From Bdellovibrio sp. SKB1291214 (GTDB lineage Bacteria; Bdellovibrionota; Bdellovibrionia; Bdellovibrionales; Bdellovibrionaceae): DNA of 64,000 bases. Position 1 is the first letter of the stretch. The number at the start of each line of letters is the position of its first letter. The notes under the pieces were generated by a model. That model saw only the letters and a program-made list of their open reading frames with translations, searched no databases and was not told where the DNA came from. The DNA lies in the NCBI RefSeq assembly GCF_002209355.2, contig NZ_CP106855.1:930001-994000 (forward strand), given 5' to 3'. A program made the position numbers and the translations under genes. Of this stretch, positions 55,005 to 64,000 are shown piece after piece.

Positions 55005-56153
55005 CTAATCAGCCGCAAGTTGGAATTTTTCAAAGCGATTTAACTCGGCCTCAATCAATTGTTTATTAGATTTTGATTTGTGTTTCGCCAACCAACTCCA
55101 CTGCTGGATTAACAATTGTCGATTTTGCCGATCCGTTTTTAAATCTAAAACAGCAACAGCCTGATCGCCGATGATGACTGGCAAAGTGAAATATCCGTAC
55201 TTGCGCTTTTCTTTGGGCAAATAAGCCTCGAACCGATGGTCATAGCCAAAGAACATATTGAAGCGCTTACGCTGGATAACCAGCGGATCAAAGGGCGATA
55301 AAATATGGGTCAAATGACTTACATCGGGAATTTCGGATTCTAAAAGCTTCCCATCAATCCAGAACTGATGCTTCTGGACGCCTTCAACTTCCACTGGCAG
55401 CAAAGCTCCTTTACGAACTTTCACATCAAGGCACTTTAAAATTTCTTTTTTATGTGCTGCCTTTTCCATATAACAAATTGAATCTAGGCTAACGACACCT
55501 TGCGATTGTAAAGCACGATTGATGTGGTATTCAGAAACCTCTGAGGGTCTTGCAGCCTTGGGACATTTGCTCCATCCGAAATGGCGATTAGTTAGTTGGT
55601 ATTTCTTTAACATTCCCACGCGTTCCGAAATGACAAGGTCACCGCCGTTAAAGGCGGCTTGCAGGTGTCGTTTGGATGGTTTTTTACTCGCCCAGGGGTG
55701 ATTTTTTTCAATCAACTCTTCGTCATTCACATCTCGAATGGAAATAGGTCCTTCTTTTTTAATCTTTGCGACGACCTTCTTGATATCTGATGTTGTGACA
55801 TCTGAATACCAGCTTGAAGGATTATCCTTACGGCGCTTCATATCGTTCATGAAGTACTTAAAGTCATCGGTGGCGATATATGCCAGCGCATGAGTCCAAT
55901 ATTCAAATACTGTTTTATCTTTAGTTTGCGCCTGATGCAGATAAGACCTTTTGTAATCCGGAATGCGGGAATACAAAATGTGGTGATGCGAACGTTCGAT
56001 CACGTGAATCGTGTCTATCTGCACGTACCCCAAGTGTTTGATGGCTTTAACAACAGCCCTTTTACCACTTCCAAACGAATGCGTCTGATCCAGGCCTTGA
56101 GCCTGCAGCCAAATCGCGCGCACTTGTGCTGGAGTGAGAATTACTTTAGACAT
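55005..56153 (-). CDS. Winged-helix DNA glycosylase-like protein (YcaQ/AlkZ family, HTH_42)
   Basis: 382 aa, whole-length match to the HTH_42 family. LGYVQIDTIHVIERSHHHILYSR near residue 45 contains the QxD motif of YcaQ-type interstrand-crosslink glycosylases. C-terminal part with LSPFDPLVIQRKRFNMFFGYDHRFEAY is also typical. Unhooks alkylated or cross-linked bases. Confidence 0.85.
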   Translation of the reverse strand: MSKVILTPAQVRAIWLQAQGLDQTHSFGSGKRAVVKAIKHLGYVQIDTIHVIERSHHHILYSRIPDYKRSYLHQAQTKDKTVFEYWTHALAYIATDDFKYFMNDMKRRKDNPSSWYSDVTTSDIKKVVAKIKKEGPISIRDVNDEELIEKNHPWASKKPSKRHLQAAFNGGDLVISERVGMLKKYQLTNRHFGWSKCPKAARPSEVSEYHINRALQSQGVVSLDSICYMEKAAHKKEILKCLDVKVRKGALLPVEVEGVQKHQFWIDGKLLESEIPDVSHLTHILSPFDPLVIQRKRFNMFFGYDHRFEAYLPKEKRKYGYFTLPVIIGDQAVAVLDLKTDRQNRQLLIQQWSWLAKHKSKSNKQLIEAELNRFEKFQLAAD

Positions 56154-56302
56154 TGCTCTTTTAGAAATACCTTATTTATTGTCACAAGACACCTCTATTC
56201 TGTATCAACGCCGTGAGCACCGTGTATGTTGATAAATGTGTTCTAAATGTTTTTGGCCTCATGTAAAAATAAATGGTGGGCACTAATAAAGAATCGTGAT
56301 TC

Positions 56303-57220
56303 ATTCGCGCACTTCACTGGCACAGATGGTGTCTTGATTATTTCAAGCTGCTTCTTGGGTTACTCCTGCTAGTGCCTTCGATAACCTATGCGGATGGGGC
56401 GCGGGATTGGCAAAGCATACCGTTCGATACCAACCTGCTTTTTATATATTACACATACTCTAACAATGAAGTCTCCATTGATCCTTCGCTGCCGATTGAT
56501 GGAGTTTCAGTCAATGCAAACGTACCAATCATTCGTTATGCGCGCAGTTTTGCTATCAATGGAAAAATTGGAGGCATCCAGTTGATCGTCCCTTATGGTT
56601 TTGTTGATGCGCGAATCACCGGTACGAACATGACGACATCCGCGCAGGGCTGGGGTGATGTTAACACCATATTGTTCGCTAACTTATTTGGAGCGCCTGC
56701 CTTGACTCGAGCACAGTTTGTAAAGTGGACACCGGAGGACTATTTAACAGCAGCGGTCGGCATTACAGCTCCAACCGGCTCTTATCACGAGGACAGCATT
56801 CTGAATATTGGTAAAAATAGATGGAGCTTTAAACCACAGCTCTCGTACGGAACTTATCTTTCCCGGCGCACGCTTCTTGCCATCAATGCCAATGTTCAGA
56901 TATTCACCGACAACGATGGATATAAAAATAGGGAGAGATTGAGCCAAGACCTTCTTTACGGTCTGGAACTCCATCTAAGTCGCGACATCAATAATACCAT
57001 TTGGGTTGCTGGCGACGGCTTTTATGCTTATGGCGGCGAAACAAAAATCGATGGCGCTCATCAGAATAACTGGCAAAGAACTTTGCGAGTGGGGCTAAGT
57101 GCTGGATTAAAAATAGATTCTGCAACAGCGATGAGTGCCTCTGCCACGCGTTCGGTATTACGGGAAGATTACACTCCTTCGACTACTACTTTTTCTATAA
57201 ACTTAAATCGAGCCTACTAA
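56303..57220 (+). CDS. Outer-membrane beta-barrel-like protein, start codon uncertain
   Basis: The body looks like an outer-membrane porin/transporter of the phenol-degradation MetA type, with alternating strands (GLQLIVPYGFVDARI; RTLLAINANVQIFTDNDG) ending in an aromatic residue (NLNRAY). The signal peptide (DYFKLLLGLLLLVPSITYA) lies upstream of the first usual start (GTG 56372). The frame is open to a stop before 56300 and the only start-like codon is ATT 56303, so initiation is unclear; a missing base or rare start is possible. Confidence 0.6.
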   Translation: MRALHWHRWCLDYFKLLLGLLLLVPSITYADGARDWQSIPFDTNLLFIYYTYSNNEVSIDPSLPIDGVSVNANVPIIRYARSFAINGKIGGIQLIVPYGFVDARITGTNMTTSAQGWGDVNTILFANLFGAPALTRAQFVKWTPEDYLTAAVGITAPTGSYHEDSILNIGKNRWSFKPQLSYGTYLSRRTLLAINANVQIFTDNDGYKNRERLSQDLLYGLELHLSRDINNTIWVAGDGFYAYGGETKIDGAHQNNWQRTLRVGLSAGLKIDSATAMSASATRSVLREDYTPSTTTFSINLNRAY

Positions 57221-57225
57221 CACTC

Positions 57226-58071
57226 TTAAATTTCCAGATCGACAACCACGGGTTGGTGATCTGAAACCAAAAATCCCAATTTAGTTCGAGGCATCTGTAC
57301 TTCGTAGGCACAGGCCGTCGTGTTGACGTCTGTTAAAATATAATCAAAGCGCCACCCACCGATAATAAATGTACTTTCCGAACCTTTAGGTGGGGTCACT
57401 GAACTCGAACGTGTGTCGAGCATTCTTGCCTTCAACAATGCTTGGGTCTGCTCACCCGACTTCACATTCAAGTCACCCATCAACACCACTGAGCGATTGC
57501 CTGCAATTCGATCGATACTTTGAAGCATCAGCTTGGCACTTTCTTCTCGAGCTATTTTGCTTTTATGGTCAAAGTGAGCATCGAAAACAAATATGTCTTT
57601 GCCGGTCCGCTTATCTTGTAAGTGGGCCCATACTGATCGGCGCGCTGTGGAAGTTCCCCAGCTTTCACTATTTGGAACATCTGGTGTTAGAGACAGCCAA
57701 ATCTCCCCTTGGTCCAGCAGCTGAAATTTACAGGGATTGTAGAACAAAGTAGTGTACTCGGTCTTATAATCCGAGGCTGGCCTTGGACGAAAAATTTTTT
57801 GGAGTTTAAGATTCTTGGCGGAAAGGGACTCTAGCATGGCTTCCGTGCCTTCTTGAGTCGCCAATACGTCAATTTGCTGATGGAAGCTCCATTCTGCAAT
57901 AGCAGTGGATCGACTTTCCCAGGTACCGAAAAACTTTGAATGAGATACTTCTGTCGTCATCAAGTTAAGAGTAGCGACGCGTACTGAATTCAGGCTCCCC
58001 GTCTGACAAACAGGGACATCACTCGCCATAGACTGCGCCATCAGAAACGCTAATATTCCGATCCAACTCAT
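57226..58071 (-). CDS. Exported endonuclease/exonuclease/phosphatase-family protein
   Basis: 281 aa with signal peptide. EEP-fold motifs: VRVATLNLMT, LATQEGTEAM (catalytic Glu), FDAHFDHKS, LMGDLNVKSGE (Asp/Asn) and SDHQPVVVDL (terminal His). Secreted DNase or phosphodiesterase; nucleic acid breakdown during predation is conceivable but not shown. Confidence 0.87.
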   Translation of the reverse strand: MSWIGILAFLMAQSMASDVPVCQTGSLNSVRVATLNLMTTEVSHSKFFGTWESRSTAIAEWSFHQQIDVLATQEGTEAMLESLSAKNLKLQKIFRPRPASDYKTEYTTLFYNPCKFQLLDQGEIWLSLTPDVPNSESWGTSTARRSVWAHLQDKRTGKDIFVFDAHFDHKSKIAREESAKLMLQSIDRIAGNRSVVLMGDLNVKSGEQTQALLKARMLDTRSSSVTPPKGSESTFIIGGWRFDYILTDVNTTACAYEVQMPRTKLGFLVSDHQPVVVDLEI

Positions 58072-58254
58072 ACGTTTAATGCTCCAGAAGAAATACGTTC
58101 AGCGATCCGAAATACTTTGTCGACAGAAAAACAGTTTCTAAAAGAGTAAATGATGCAGGTGGTGATGACTGCAATATCGCAAATTTGACTGCAATGAGGT
58201 CCCACTTTAGAAAATTCCTGCGAAAATACCTTTTGATTCAACAAGGGAGTTAAA

Positions 58255-58620
58255 ATGTTGACCTACCGCGAAGATCGAGATCAAAAATTTATCGAGTTCA
58301 AAGTTTCAGGCAAAGTCACTCGAGAAGAGTTTCAAGCTTTCACAGAAAAAATCCAACCCCGATTAGAAAAATGGAAAGGCATTCGCCTTGTGGAAGTTAT
58401 AGAGAACCTGGATGGTGTGGAAATTTCGGCCTTGATGAAGGACATTCAATTTGGACTAAAAAATTGGGGCCTTTTCAACCGCCTGGAAAAATGCGCCGTC
58501 GTAGCCGATCAAAAATGGATTCGCGTCCTTGCCGACTCTATCGATCCACTTTTCAAACCTGAAATTAAAGTTTTTCAGCCTGCACAAATTGAAGAAGCTC
58601 GAGACTGGGCACTCCACTGA
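58255..58620 (+). CDS. SpoIIAA-like (STAS-like) protein
   Basis: 121 aa, whole-length resemblance to the SpoIIAA-like family (WKGIRLVEVIENLDGVEISALMKDIQFGLKNWG; KCAVVADQKWIRVLADSIDP). Small soluble alpha/beta protein of unclear role, perhaps lipid-binding. AAGGGAG precedes the ATG. Confidence 0.82.
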   Translation: MLTYREDRDQKFIEFKVSGKVTREEFQAFTEKIQPRLEKWKGIRLVEVIENLDGVEISALMKDIQFGLKNWGLFNRLEKCAVVADQKWIRVLADSIDPLFKPEIKVFQPAQIEEARDWALH

Positions 58621-58650
58621 AGATTTTGATCAGTGATTAGAAAGACAGTC

Positions 58651-58674
58651 GTAGCGCCCTCACCCGGGCGCTAC
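58651..58674. terminator. Hairpin between convergent genes
   Basis: Perfect GTAGCGCCC / GGGCGCTAC, 9 bp, 6-nt loop, without a T run. Probably ends both converging messages. Confidence 0.55.
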
Positions 58675-58688
58675 ATAACTGCTAAGAT

Positions 58689-59516
58689 TTATTGAGAACT
58701 AACAAGCAACGCTCGTAATTCCTTCATACGCTCTTTTACCAGAGCCGAATGGGCCGGACCTATTCTGAATAAGACTTTTTGCACAGCCGGAGCTGCTTCA
58801 AGCTCTGCATCTTCAAAAACAAAACGCCCTCCATCGATCACAAGCGAAGTATCCAAGCTCGGGTCCTTGGCACCGATGATTTGGTCCAAAACATCGACGA
58901 CTCGGTCATTGAAATAACCTTTGCGTCCCATTTCGGCATAACCTGCCTGCAACAAGGGGTACATGCGTTGGTAGAAGGATACGAGCTTTTTCAAATCTGC
59001 GGATTTCAAAAGTTCTGCATAAGAATCGTAACGACGGAAATTCTGTTCACTGATCTGAACTTTATCACCAAGGGTCGTCGTTTTGAAATCACCATTCACA
59101 GATTCAAAAATCGAAGCCTGAGCGGGAATTTTAGTTTCTGTGGCGTTTTCAAACATCAGCACGAAATGTCGAACGAAGTTCTCAAGGCGTAATAGTTCTT
59201 GGCCCTCTTCTTTGCCAAAGAAAGATTTCCAACGGGCTGCGATCTCTGTCCCCATATTTTGCTGAGTCAATGCTGCGGGTTTGGCTCCACCGACTGTTTC
59301 ATCAGAAGATTCGTTGGCAGCTGGGACAGGATGCTGAGGGCTGCTTGATGTGTCATCGCTGGCTACACCTGAAGCAGGCTCTGGAGTTGCAGTCGCTTCT
59401 GTTGCTGTCTCTGGAACAGCCGCCGGATTGAATCGCACATAAAGGGCAACACCCAGTGCAAGAACTGCAAGGACCAAAATGGCAGAAACTATTTTAACGT
59501 CGGTTTTATTGCGCAT
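58689..59516 (-). CDS. Membrane-anchored protein with Ala/Pro/Ser-rich linker
   Basis: About 275 aa. GGAGGTGAGT places the start at ATG 59516. One N-terminal helix (VSAILVLAVLALGVALYVRF), a low-complexity Ala/Thr/Glu/Ser linker (about 30-75), then a helical periplasmic domain (FRRYDSYAELLKSADLKKLVSFYQRM). No family recognised. Confidence 0.7.
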   Translation of the reverse strand: MRNKTDVKIVSAILVLAVLALGVALYVRFNPAAVPETATEATATPEPASGVASDDTSSSPQHPVPAANESSDETVGGAKPAALTQQNMGTEIAARWKSFFGKEEGQELLRLENFVRHFVLMFENATETKIPAQASIFESVNGDFKTTTLGDKVQISEQNFRRYDSYAELLKSADLKKLVSFYQRMYPLLQAGYAEMGRKGYFNDRVVDVLDQIIGAKDPSLDTSLVIDGGRFVFEDAELEAAPAVQKVLFRIGPAHSALVKERMKELRALLVSSQ

Positions 59517-59572
59517 ACTCACCTCCATCATATTTCAGCTTGTGAAGAGGTAAATTGTCACGACAATAGGCA

Positions 59573-59607
59573 GAATAAAAAAGGGAGCATCACGGCCGTG
59601 TGCTCCC
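59573..59607 (-). terminator. Terminator of the S8 protease gene
   Basis: Stem GGGAGCA / TGCTCCC (inner bases extend pairing) followed on the minus strand by TTTTTTATTC. Confidence 0.8.
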
Positions 59608-59632
59608 CCGGGAAATTTTTAAAACTTAATTC

Positions 59633-61237
59633 TTATTCCTTAATTTTTTTATACTTTTTGCGAACAGCGTATGCGCCATCAACGGCAGCTTTGGCATTTA
59701 CCAAGCCCTTACCTGTTTGGTTTGGAATGTCTGTTTTAATAGGTGTTGCAGTTCCTTCCATGATTTGGCGCAATTTCCAGGCGGTAAGCCCCGGAACGGT
59801 TGCCCTCATCAAGGCGGTCACACCCGCGACATACGGCGATGCCATTGAAGTGCCGCTGAATTCCGCATAATCGGATGCTTGAACCTCAAGGCGAACATTC
59901 ATACCGGGAGACTTCATCAGGTTAAGGATCAGATTTTCACCGGCGGCAGTTTCCACCATGATAACTGGAATTTTGATGGGTTCATCGGTCAAGGACCCAC
60001 TGACTAATGCAGAATCATTATTCGCAATGATGATGGCAGCAGCACCCGCGGTTGCCGCATTTTTGATTTTATCAAGCAATGGCAAGTTGCCACGTTTTAC
60101 AACCAAGATTTTTCCTGCCACTGCAACTTTGGAAAGGTCATCCACTGTACCGAACTCAGCATACACTGCAGACTGGTTTAAAGAAGCCGTTGGAACGCCC
60201 GTGAAAGTGACGGATGGAAGAGATTGGAATGTTCCCGCTTCGGTTTGAAAGCTAGCAACAGACATACGACCCATTCCCATTGGAACAGATGAACGAATGC
60301 TTACACCTGGAGCCATGACATCCAGAGCTGCACTCCAATTAGAAAAAGCGGCCCGCTTACCATCGAAATCGACAGCACCAACTGCTTCAACGGAAGGATA
60401 GCCAGCTGGCAAAGGAGTCGCCTCCATCCCATTATTGCCCATGGCTGCAACGACGGGAACTTGAATCCCGTCCAATTGGTTGATCATGAATCTTTCTGGC
60501 ACGCTTCCACCACCACCTAAAGACATATTCACAACGTCAACCTTTTCACGGTAAGCCCAACCCAACGCTTTTGGGACTGCATCGTTTGTGCACCCTTTAA
60601 CTCCGCAAACTTTAGCGATCAACAAAGTGGCTTCTGGAGCCACTCCCACGGCTTCAACGGAAGCCAGGCCTGCAATGATTCCAGCCACGTGGGTACCGTG
60701 ACCTTCCTTATCAGTCGCATCCGTTGGATCACCGTCTTCAGTAAAGTTTTTCATTTGCTCAATACGGCCTGCAAATGCAGGATGATTTTTATCGATACCG
60801 GTATCGATCACCATCACACGAGCACCTTTACCACGTGTCGTGGCCCACGCCTCTGGAACCTTCAACATTTTTAGACCGGGGGATGCAGGAACTTCCGCAC
60901 TCATTAAAGTCATACGGGGCATGCCGGAAGTCGCTGTGACCGCTAGCTGCGTACGAGGAGCCGCGAACACAGTTTGTTTTTCGATGAAGTTCAAATCTTT
61001 TGCATCAATATATTTCAGTATTTGCTCTTGGGATTCTGCTTTGATCACTAGAACTTTAATTTCAGAAAGATCAGAATCAAGTTTGATTCCTGTTGATGAA
61101 TTTTGGATCAGAGCTTTAAAAGCTTGCGCACGAGTTTGCTCTTTGAAGGAAACAAGGAATTTAGAGGCATTCGCTGAAGTGGCCGCCAATGACAAGACCA
61201 GGACGGCGAACAAAGCAGATAATTTAGGCGTGTTCAT
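59633..61237 (-). CDS. Exported subtilisin-like serine protease (S8) with PA domain
   Basis: 534 aa. Signal peptide, inhibitor-type propeptide (about 25-95), and catalytic Asp in VIDTGIDKNHP, His in GHGTHVAGI and Ser in SGTSMASPYVAGV. A PA-type insertion (SLPSVTFTGVPTASLNQS to IPVIMVETAAG) sits between His and Ser. Secreted endoprotease. Confidence 0.92.
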   Translation of the reverse strand: MNTPKLSALFAVLVLSLAATSANASKFLVSFKEQTRAQAFKALIQNSSTGIKLDSDLSEIKVLVIKAESQEQILKYIDAKDLNFIEKQTVFAAPRTQLAVTATSGMPRMTLMSAEVPASPGLKMLKVPEAWATTRGKGARVMVIDTGIDKNHPAFAGRIEQMKNFTEDGDPTDATDKEGHGTHVAGIIAGLASVEAVGVAPEATLLIAKVCGVKGCTNDAVPKALGWAYREKVDVVNMSLGGGGSVPERFMINQLDGIQVPVVAAMGNNGMEATPLPAGYPSVEAVGAVDFDGKRAAFSNWSAALDVMAPGVSIRSSVPMGMGRMSVASFQTEAGTFQSLPSVTFTGVPTASLNQSAVYAEFGTVDDLSKVAVAGKILVVKRGNLPLLDKIKNAATAGAAAIIIANNDSALVSGSLTDEPIKIPVIMVETAAGENLILNLMKSPGMNVRLEVQASDYAEFSGTSMASPYVAGVTALMRATVPGLTAWKLRQIMEGTATPIKTDIPNQTGKGLVNAKAAVDGAYAVRKKYKKIKE

Positions 61238-61246
61238 TTCAATTCC

Positions 61247-61696
61247 TTATTTACGTTTGCAAGTATAGATGTGGCGAATATTTGTTGGAGCTTTATCTGG
61301 ACAAGACAGAATCGTCTGATCATCCATTTCGATGTCGGTTCCTTTAATCGTGAAAACAGTGATGGAATCCACCGCTAATGGCAATGACGGACAAAAAGCC
61401 GAGGATACATGCGTCTGCATGCGAGCGCGCAAACTTTGACCCTCGCAAGATGTTGTATAAGTCGTTGGAAATCCATCACCCTTATTGCGAGTTTCCGGAA
61501 TACCGTTAGCAACAAGCTTGGTTCCATTGATTTGATAAATGACCTGGCCACCTTCAGTACCTTTACCGATACTAAAAGAGTTCACTGGACCCGAATCATC
61601 CTGGGTTGCACAATCAAAATTGCCCTGAAGTTCGGGACAAGAGAAAGCAGGAATAGCCAAAAATATGATTAGTAGATTCAAAGTAAATTTAAGCAT
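61247..61696 (-). CDS. Small exported Cys-rich protein, unknown
   Basis: 149 aa: signal peptide (TLNLLIIFLAIPAFSC), then several Cys (NFDCATQ, SCEGQ, FCPSLP, LSCPDK, YTCKRK). ATG at 61696; probably monocistronic or behind the protease gene (10-bp gap). No family recognised. Confidence 0.65.
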   Translation of the reverse strand: MLKFTLNLLIIFLAIPAFSCPELQGNFDCATQDDSGPVNSFSIGKGTEGGQVIYQINGTKLVANGIPETRNKGDGFPTTYTTSCEGQSLRARMQTHVSSAFCPSLPLAVDSITVFTIKGTDIEMDDQTILSCPDKAPTNIRHIYTCKRK

Positions 61697-61878
61697 GCGC
61701 AGGGGTTAAAGGTTCGCCTGGGGCTTGTCAATAACTCTAAAACCCACGCAACTTGTTGATGCGGTTATTGCGACCTTTGCGCCGCGTCAGTTGCTCAACA
61801 AATCATGGATTCAATTTAATCCGCAATACATTGACCGAGAGCCGCCAATTTGAAAGAACACCTGCTTAAGGAGTATTC

Positions 61879-62304
61879 ATGAAATTCATCGCATTTCTTA
61901 CGGTTTTGTTGTCCCTAGCACCTCAAGCATTCAGCGCCACAGTTACCATCGAAGGCTTTAGAAATACCAAAGGCTTTGCTGCCGTTAGCGTTTTTCATGA
62001 AAGAGAACAAAGAGCTTTCCCTGGTGACGCAGAAAAAGCCATCAAAACTCTTTATGTTCCCGTTCCAAAAAATTCTAAATTAGAATTCACTCTGGATAAT
62101 ATGCCGGCTGGAAAATATGCGGTGGCGATTCTTCATGATGAAGATGGAAACAAAAAACTAAATACGGTTTTGGGTTATCCCCGTGAAGGCTTTGGCTTCT
62201 CTAACAACCCAACGATCCTTGTGGGCGCACCTGCATTTTCAAAATGCGCGGTGGAGTTGCGTGACGACTCTGTTGTGAAAATCAAAATGAAGTACTTCTA
62301 CTAA
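61879..62304 (+). CDS. Exported DUF2141-family protein
   Basis: 141 aa: signal peptide (MKFIAFLTVLLSLAPQAFSA), DUF2141 core (GFRNTKGFAAVSVFHEREQ; MPAGKYAVAILHDEDGNKKLNT; GYPREGFGFSNNP). Function of the family unknown. AAGGAG precedes the ATG. Ends near a bidirectional terminator. Confidence 0.88.
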   Translation: MKFIAFLTVLLSLAPQAFSATVTIEGFRNTKGFAAVSVFHEREQRAFPGDAEKAIKTLYVPVPKNSKLEFTLDNMPAGKYAVAILHDEDGNKKLNTVLGYPREGFGFSNNPTILVGAPAFSKCAVELRDDSVVKIKMKYFY

Positions 62305-62331
62305 AGCTGCTTCGATCAAATCTTGTAAAAT

Positions 62332-62362
62332 AAAAAGGGGCTGCTAAACAGCCCTTTTTATT
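62332..62362. terminator. Bidirectional terminator
   Basis: GGGCTG / CAGCCC with a CTAAA loop and A/T runs on both sides; ends the DUF2141 gene and the convergent EamA gene. Confidence 0.85.
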
Positions 62363-62366
62363 TCAA

Positions 62367-63368
62367 TTATGGAGTCCTAGGGTGCGAGGAGCCTGTAATA
62401 GAGATCATCCGATAGTTCAATAAGACAATCGCAATGATGATAACGGCGACACCCAGCCATTGTTTTGCAATGACCGTCTCATTCAAGAAAATAAAAGCAA
62501 TCGTCACGGCAAATGGCAATTCAACAGATGACAAAATACTACCAAGACCCACCCCCACAATCGGGAAACCTTTATTCAACATGATCGGCGGAATAATCGT
62601 TCCAAAGATCGCTACGATTAAACCATAGGTCAAAAAGATGTTGGGATTAAAAGCTTGATTGCGGATGAATTCTTCACCCACTAAATGCAGATTCAAGTAA
62701 AATGGCAAAATCTGGGTAAGTAATCCAAAGACCAATACAATGAATGAACCACTGTATAGCATATACTGACTGCGCTTCACGGAATGTAGATGGGACGCAA
62801 CCGTGCTAGTGGCAAACATCGTCCAACTGAAAGACATTGCCGCCATAAGCCCCAGAATCACGCCACGAATATCCAACGAGACTTTCGTTGCACCTAACAC
62901 ATTTGTCGCAAGTAAAGTTCCGAACAGAACTAAGACCACCGCCAAAATTTTATCTGCTTTGGGAAAGGTTTTTTTCTGAAAGGCTTCCACCACAACTCCC
63001 ATCCACACCGTTTGCATAAGCAAGACCACGGCGACGGATGCATCAATGTATTTCACAGCAAGATAATAGAACACACTGGTAAGCCCAACGGGAATACCTG
63101 CAATCATCAAACTCACAATATCGGAGCGTGACGGTTTCGGAGAACTTTTTTTAAGGAACTGACTCATGATCGTAAGAACCAAAGCCCCCCAACCAAACTG
63201 CGCCATTGTCACTTCGGCAGTTGTAAAGTTTTGCTTGTAAGCAAGCTTTACGAAAGTAGAAAGCATACCATAGCTGGATGAGCCAAGAATGATAAAAAGA
63301 ATACCGATCGCTAGACCGTTTACACGTGTTGAAGATTGAATTTCGAAAGATCCAGATTGAGCTGCCAT
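62367..63368 (-). CDS. EamA/DMT-family transporter
   Basis: 333 aa with ten membrane helices in two EamA repeats, beginning LAIGILFIILGSSSYGMLSTFV. Exports or imports small metabolites across the inner membrane; substrate unknown. Confidence 0.87.
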   Translation of the reverse strand: MAAQSGSFEIQSSTRVNGLAIGILFIILGSSSYGMLSTFVKLAYKQNFTTAEVTMAQFGWGALVLTIMSQFLKKSSPKPSRSDIVSLMIAGIPVGLTSVFYYLAVKYIDASVAVVLLMQTVWMGVVVEAFQKKTFPKADKILAVVLVLFGTLLATNVLGATKVSLDIRGVILGLMAAMSFSWTMFATSTVASHLHSVKRSQYMLYSGSFIVLVFGLLTQILPFYLNLHLVGEEFIRNQAFNPNIFLTYGLIVAIFGTIIPPIMLNKGFPIVGVGLGSILSSVELPFAVTIAFIFLNETVIAKQWLGVAVIIIAIVLLNYRMISITGSSHPRTP

Positions 63369-63658
63369 TTTCCCGTACTACCACTGACTAGAGTTAATTT
63401 TGTCAGTTAATATTTCGTTCCAATAGTCAACTCTTAGAGGGAGTTGGTAGAGACGTTCAACCAATCTTGAACTTATATCGTTACGTATTAACAGCTCGAA
63501 AATATCACAGTCCGTAGAGATGGCAAATTGCAAATGCAATTTCGACCTTTATTCGAATCTGAACGTCTCAAATTCTATCTATTAGTTAAAAGGCTTGATG
63601 TAGCGCGTGAGAATTCCCCGGGGCGTATCGACTGCGCCCCAGGGTTGGGATGAAAATG

Positions 63659-64000
63659 TTAAAGTGCTGGTTTCAAAGGTGGAAGGGTTGCAAAACCATT
63701 CTTCACTGCATCTTTCGTAACACCAGGAACTTCCGAGAACACAGGCTTCGTATACTCTTTGTTATAACGACCAGCCATAGATGTCGTCGTGTACTTCACG
63801 TTATAAGAAGACATGTATGTATTGTTGATTGAGTAATTCATCTCAACACCTGCACCTGCAATCTCGAGAATCGTCTGGAACAGGAATGGACTTCTTAGCA
63901 TTTCTTTACCAAAACTTGCGTAAGAATTTGCAAAAGCTTTGTCATTGCGATTCACATGCATCGCCATATCGCCCACTGCCGTGTGCATTTTCTCTGCAGA
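63659..64000 (-). CDS. Partial CDS at right edge, unknown
   Basis: The frame is open to the window edge (the codons before the inner ATG read SAEK), so the start lies beyond 64000. Visible C-terminal 113 residues are polar with aromatic repeats (MNYSINNTYMSSYNVKYTTTSMAGRYNKEY). No family recognised. The 290 bp between this gene and the EamA start hold nothing I can assign. Confidence 0.55.
   Translation of the reverse strand, partial: SAEKMHTAVGDMAMHVNRNDKAFANSYASFGKEMLRSPFLFQTILEIAGAGVEMNYSINNTYMSSYNVKYTTTSMAGRYNKEYTKPVFSEVPGVTKDAVKNGFATLPPLKPAL

Overview
The window is a Gram-negative bacterial chromosome carrying one large integrated element. LpxD (lipid A synthesis), ETF-ubiquinone oxidoreductase, many Sec signal peptides and lipoproteins, a subtilisin-like protease, an L,D-transpeptidase and a Lys/Ala-rich histone-like protein fit a Deltaproteobacteria/Bdellovibrionota-type organism. 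Bdellovibrio or a relative is my best guess, from gene content only; no rRNA is present to confirm it.

Layout. (1) 1-12.35 kb is core chromosome: histone-like protein (partial), lpxD, a damaged hybrid histidine kinase, an rRNA methyltransferase, ETF-QO, a nitrilase-family amidase, ribosomal proteins L24-like, L28 and S18, a 120-bp palindromic repeat, and tRNA-Pro(TGG). (2) 12.35-53.46 kb is a ~41.1-kb integrative and conjugative element (ICE) inserted exactly at the 3' end of tRNA-Pro by a large serine recombinase. (3) 53.5-64 kb is chromosome again: DUF465 protein, YcaQ-like winged-helix protein, outer-membrane protein, EEP nuclease, S8 protease, DUF2141 protein, EamA transporter and others.

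Inside the ICE, in order: integration and regulatory genes (12.2-14.8 kb); an intergenic region with two nested inverted repeats that is a candidate oriT; a possible non-HUH relaxation protein; a compact F/VirB-like type IV secretion operon (VirD4, VirB10, VirB9/TraK, VirB8/TraE, VirB6, VirB5, VirB4/TraC, VirB3/TraL, VirB2 pilin); a divergent HTH regulator coupled to a tiny exported protein; then a metal-resistance cargo. The cargo is a CadA/ZntA-like P-type ATPase, two CzcCBA-type RND systems, one CusCBA-type RND system with a cupredoxin, an ArsR regulator, an HMA-CDF fusion transporter, and a MerR-acr3-arsH-arsC arsenic operon (arsC frameshifted), plus an L,D-transpeptidase. All three RND periplasmic adaptors are unusually short. 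No insertion sequences were seen.

The most notable observation is at the ICE ends. Joining right end to left end recreates a 50-bp attP with perfect 15-bp inverted arms around a 20-bp centre. In that circular form the recombinase reading frame runs without a stop through attP into the 128-aa ORF at the other end, giving a ~725-aa protein. In the integrated form the same gene instead ends in 45 codons read antisense through tRNA-Pro. Integration therefore swaps the integrase C-terminus, a possible built-in switch of recombination direction. Both metal regulators (ArsR and MerR types) also have promoters placed so that their mRNAs should be leaderless.
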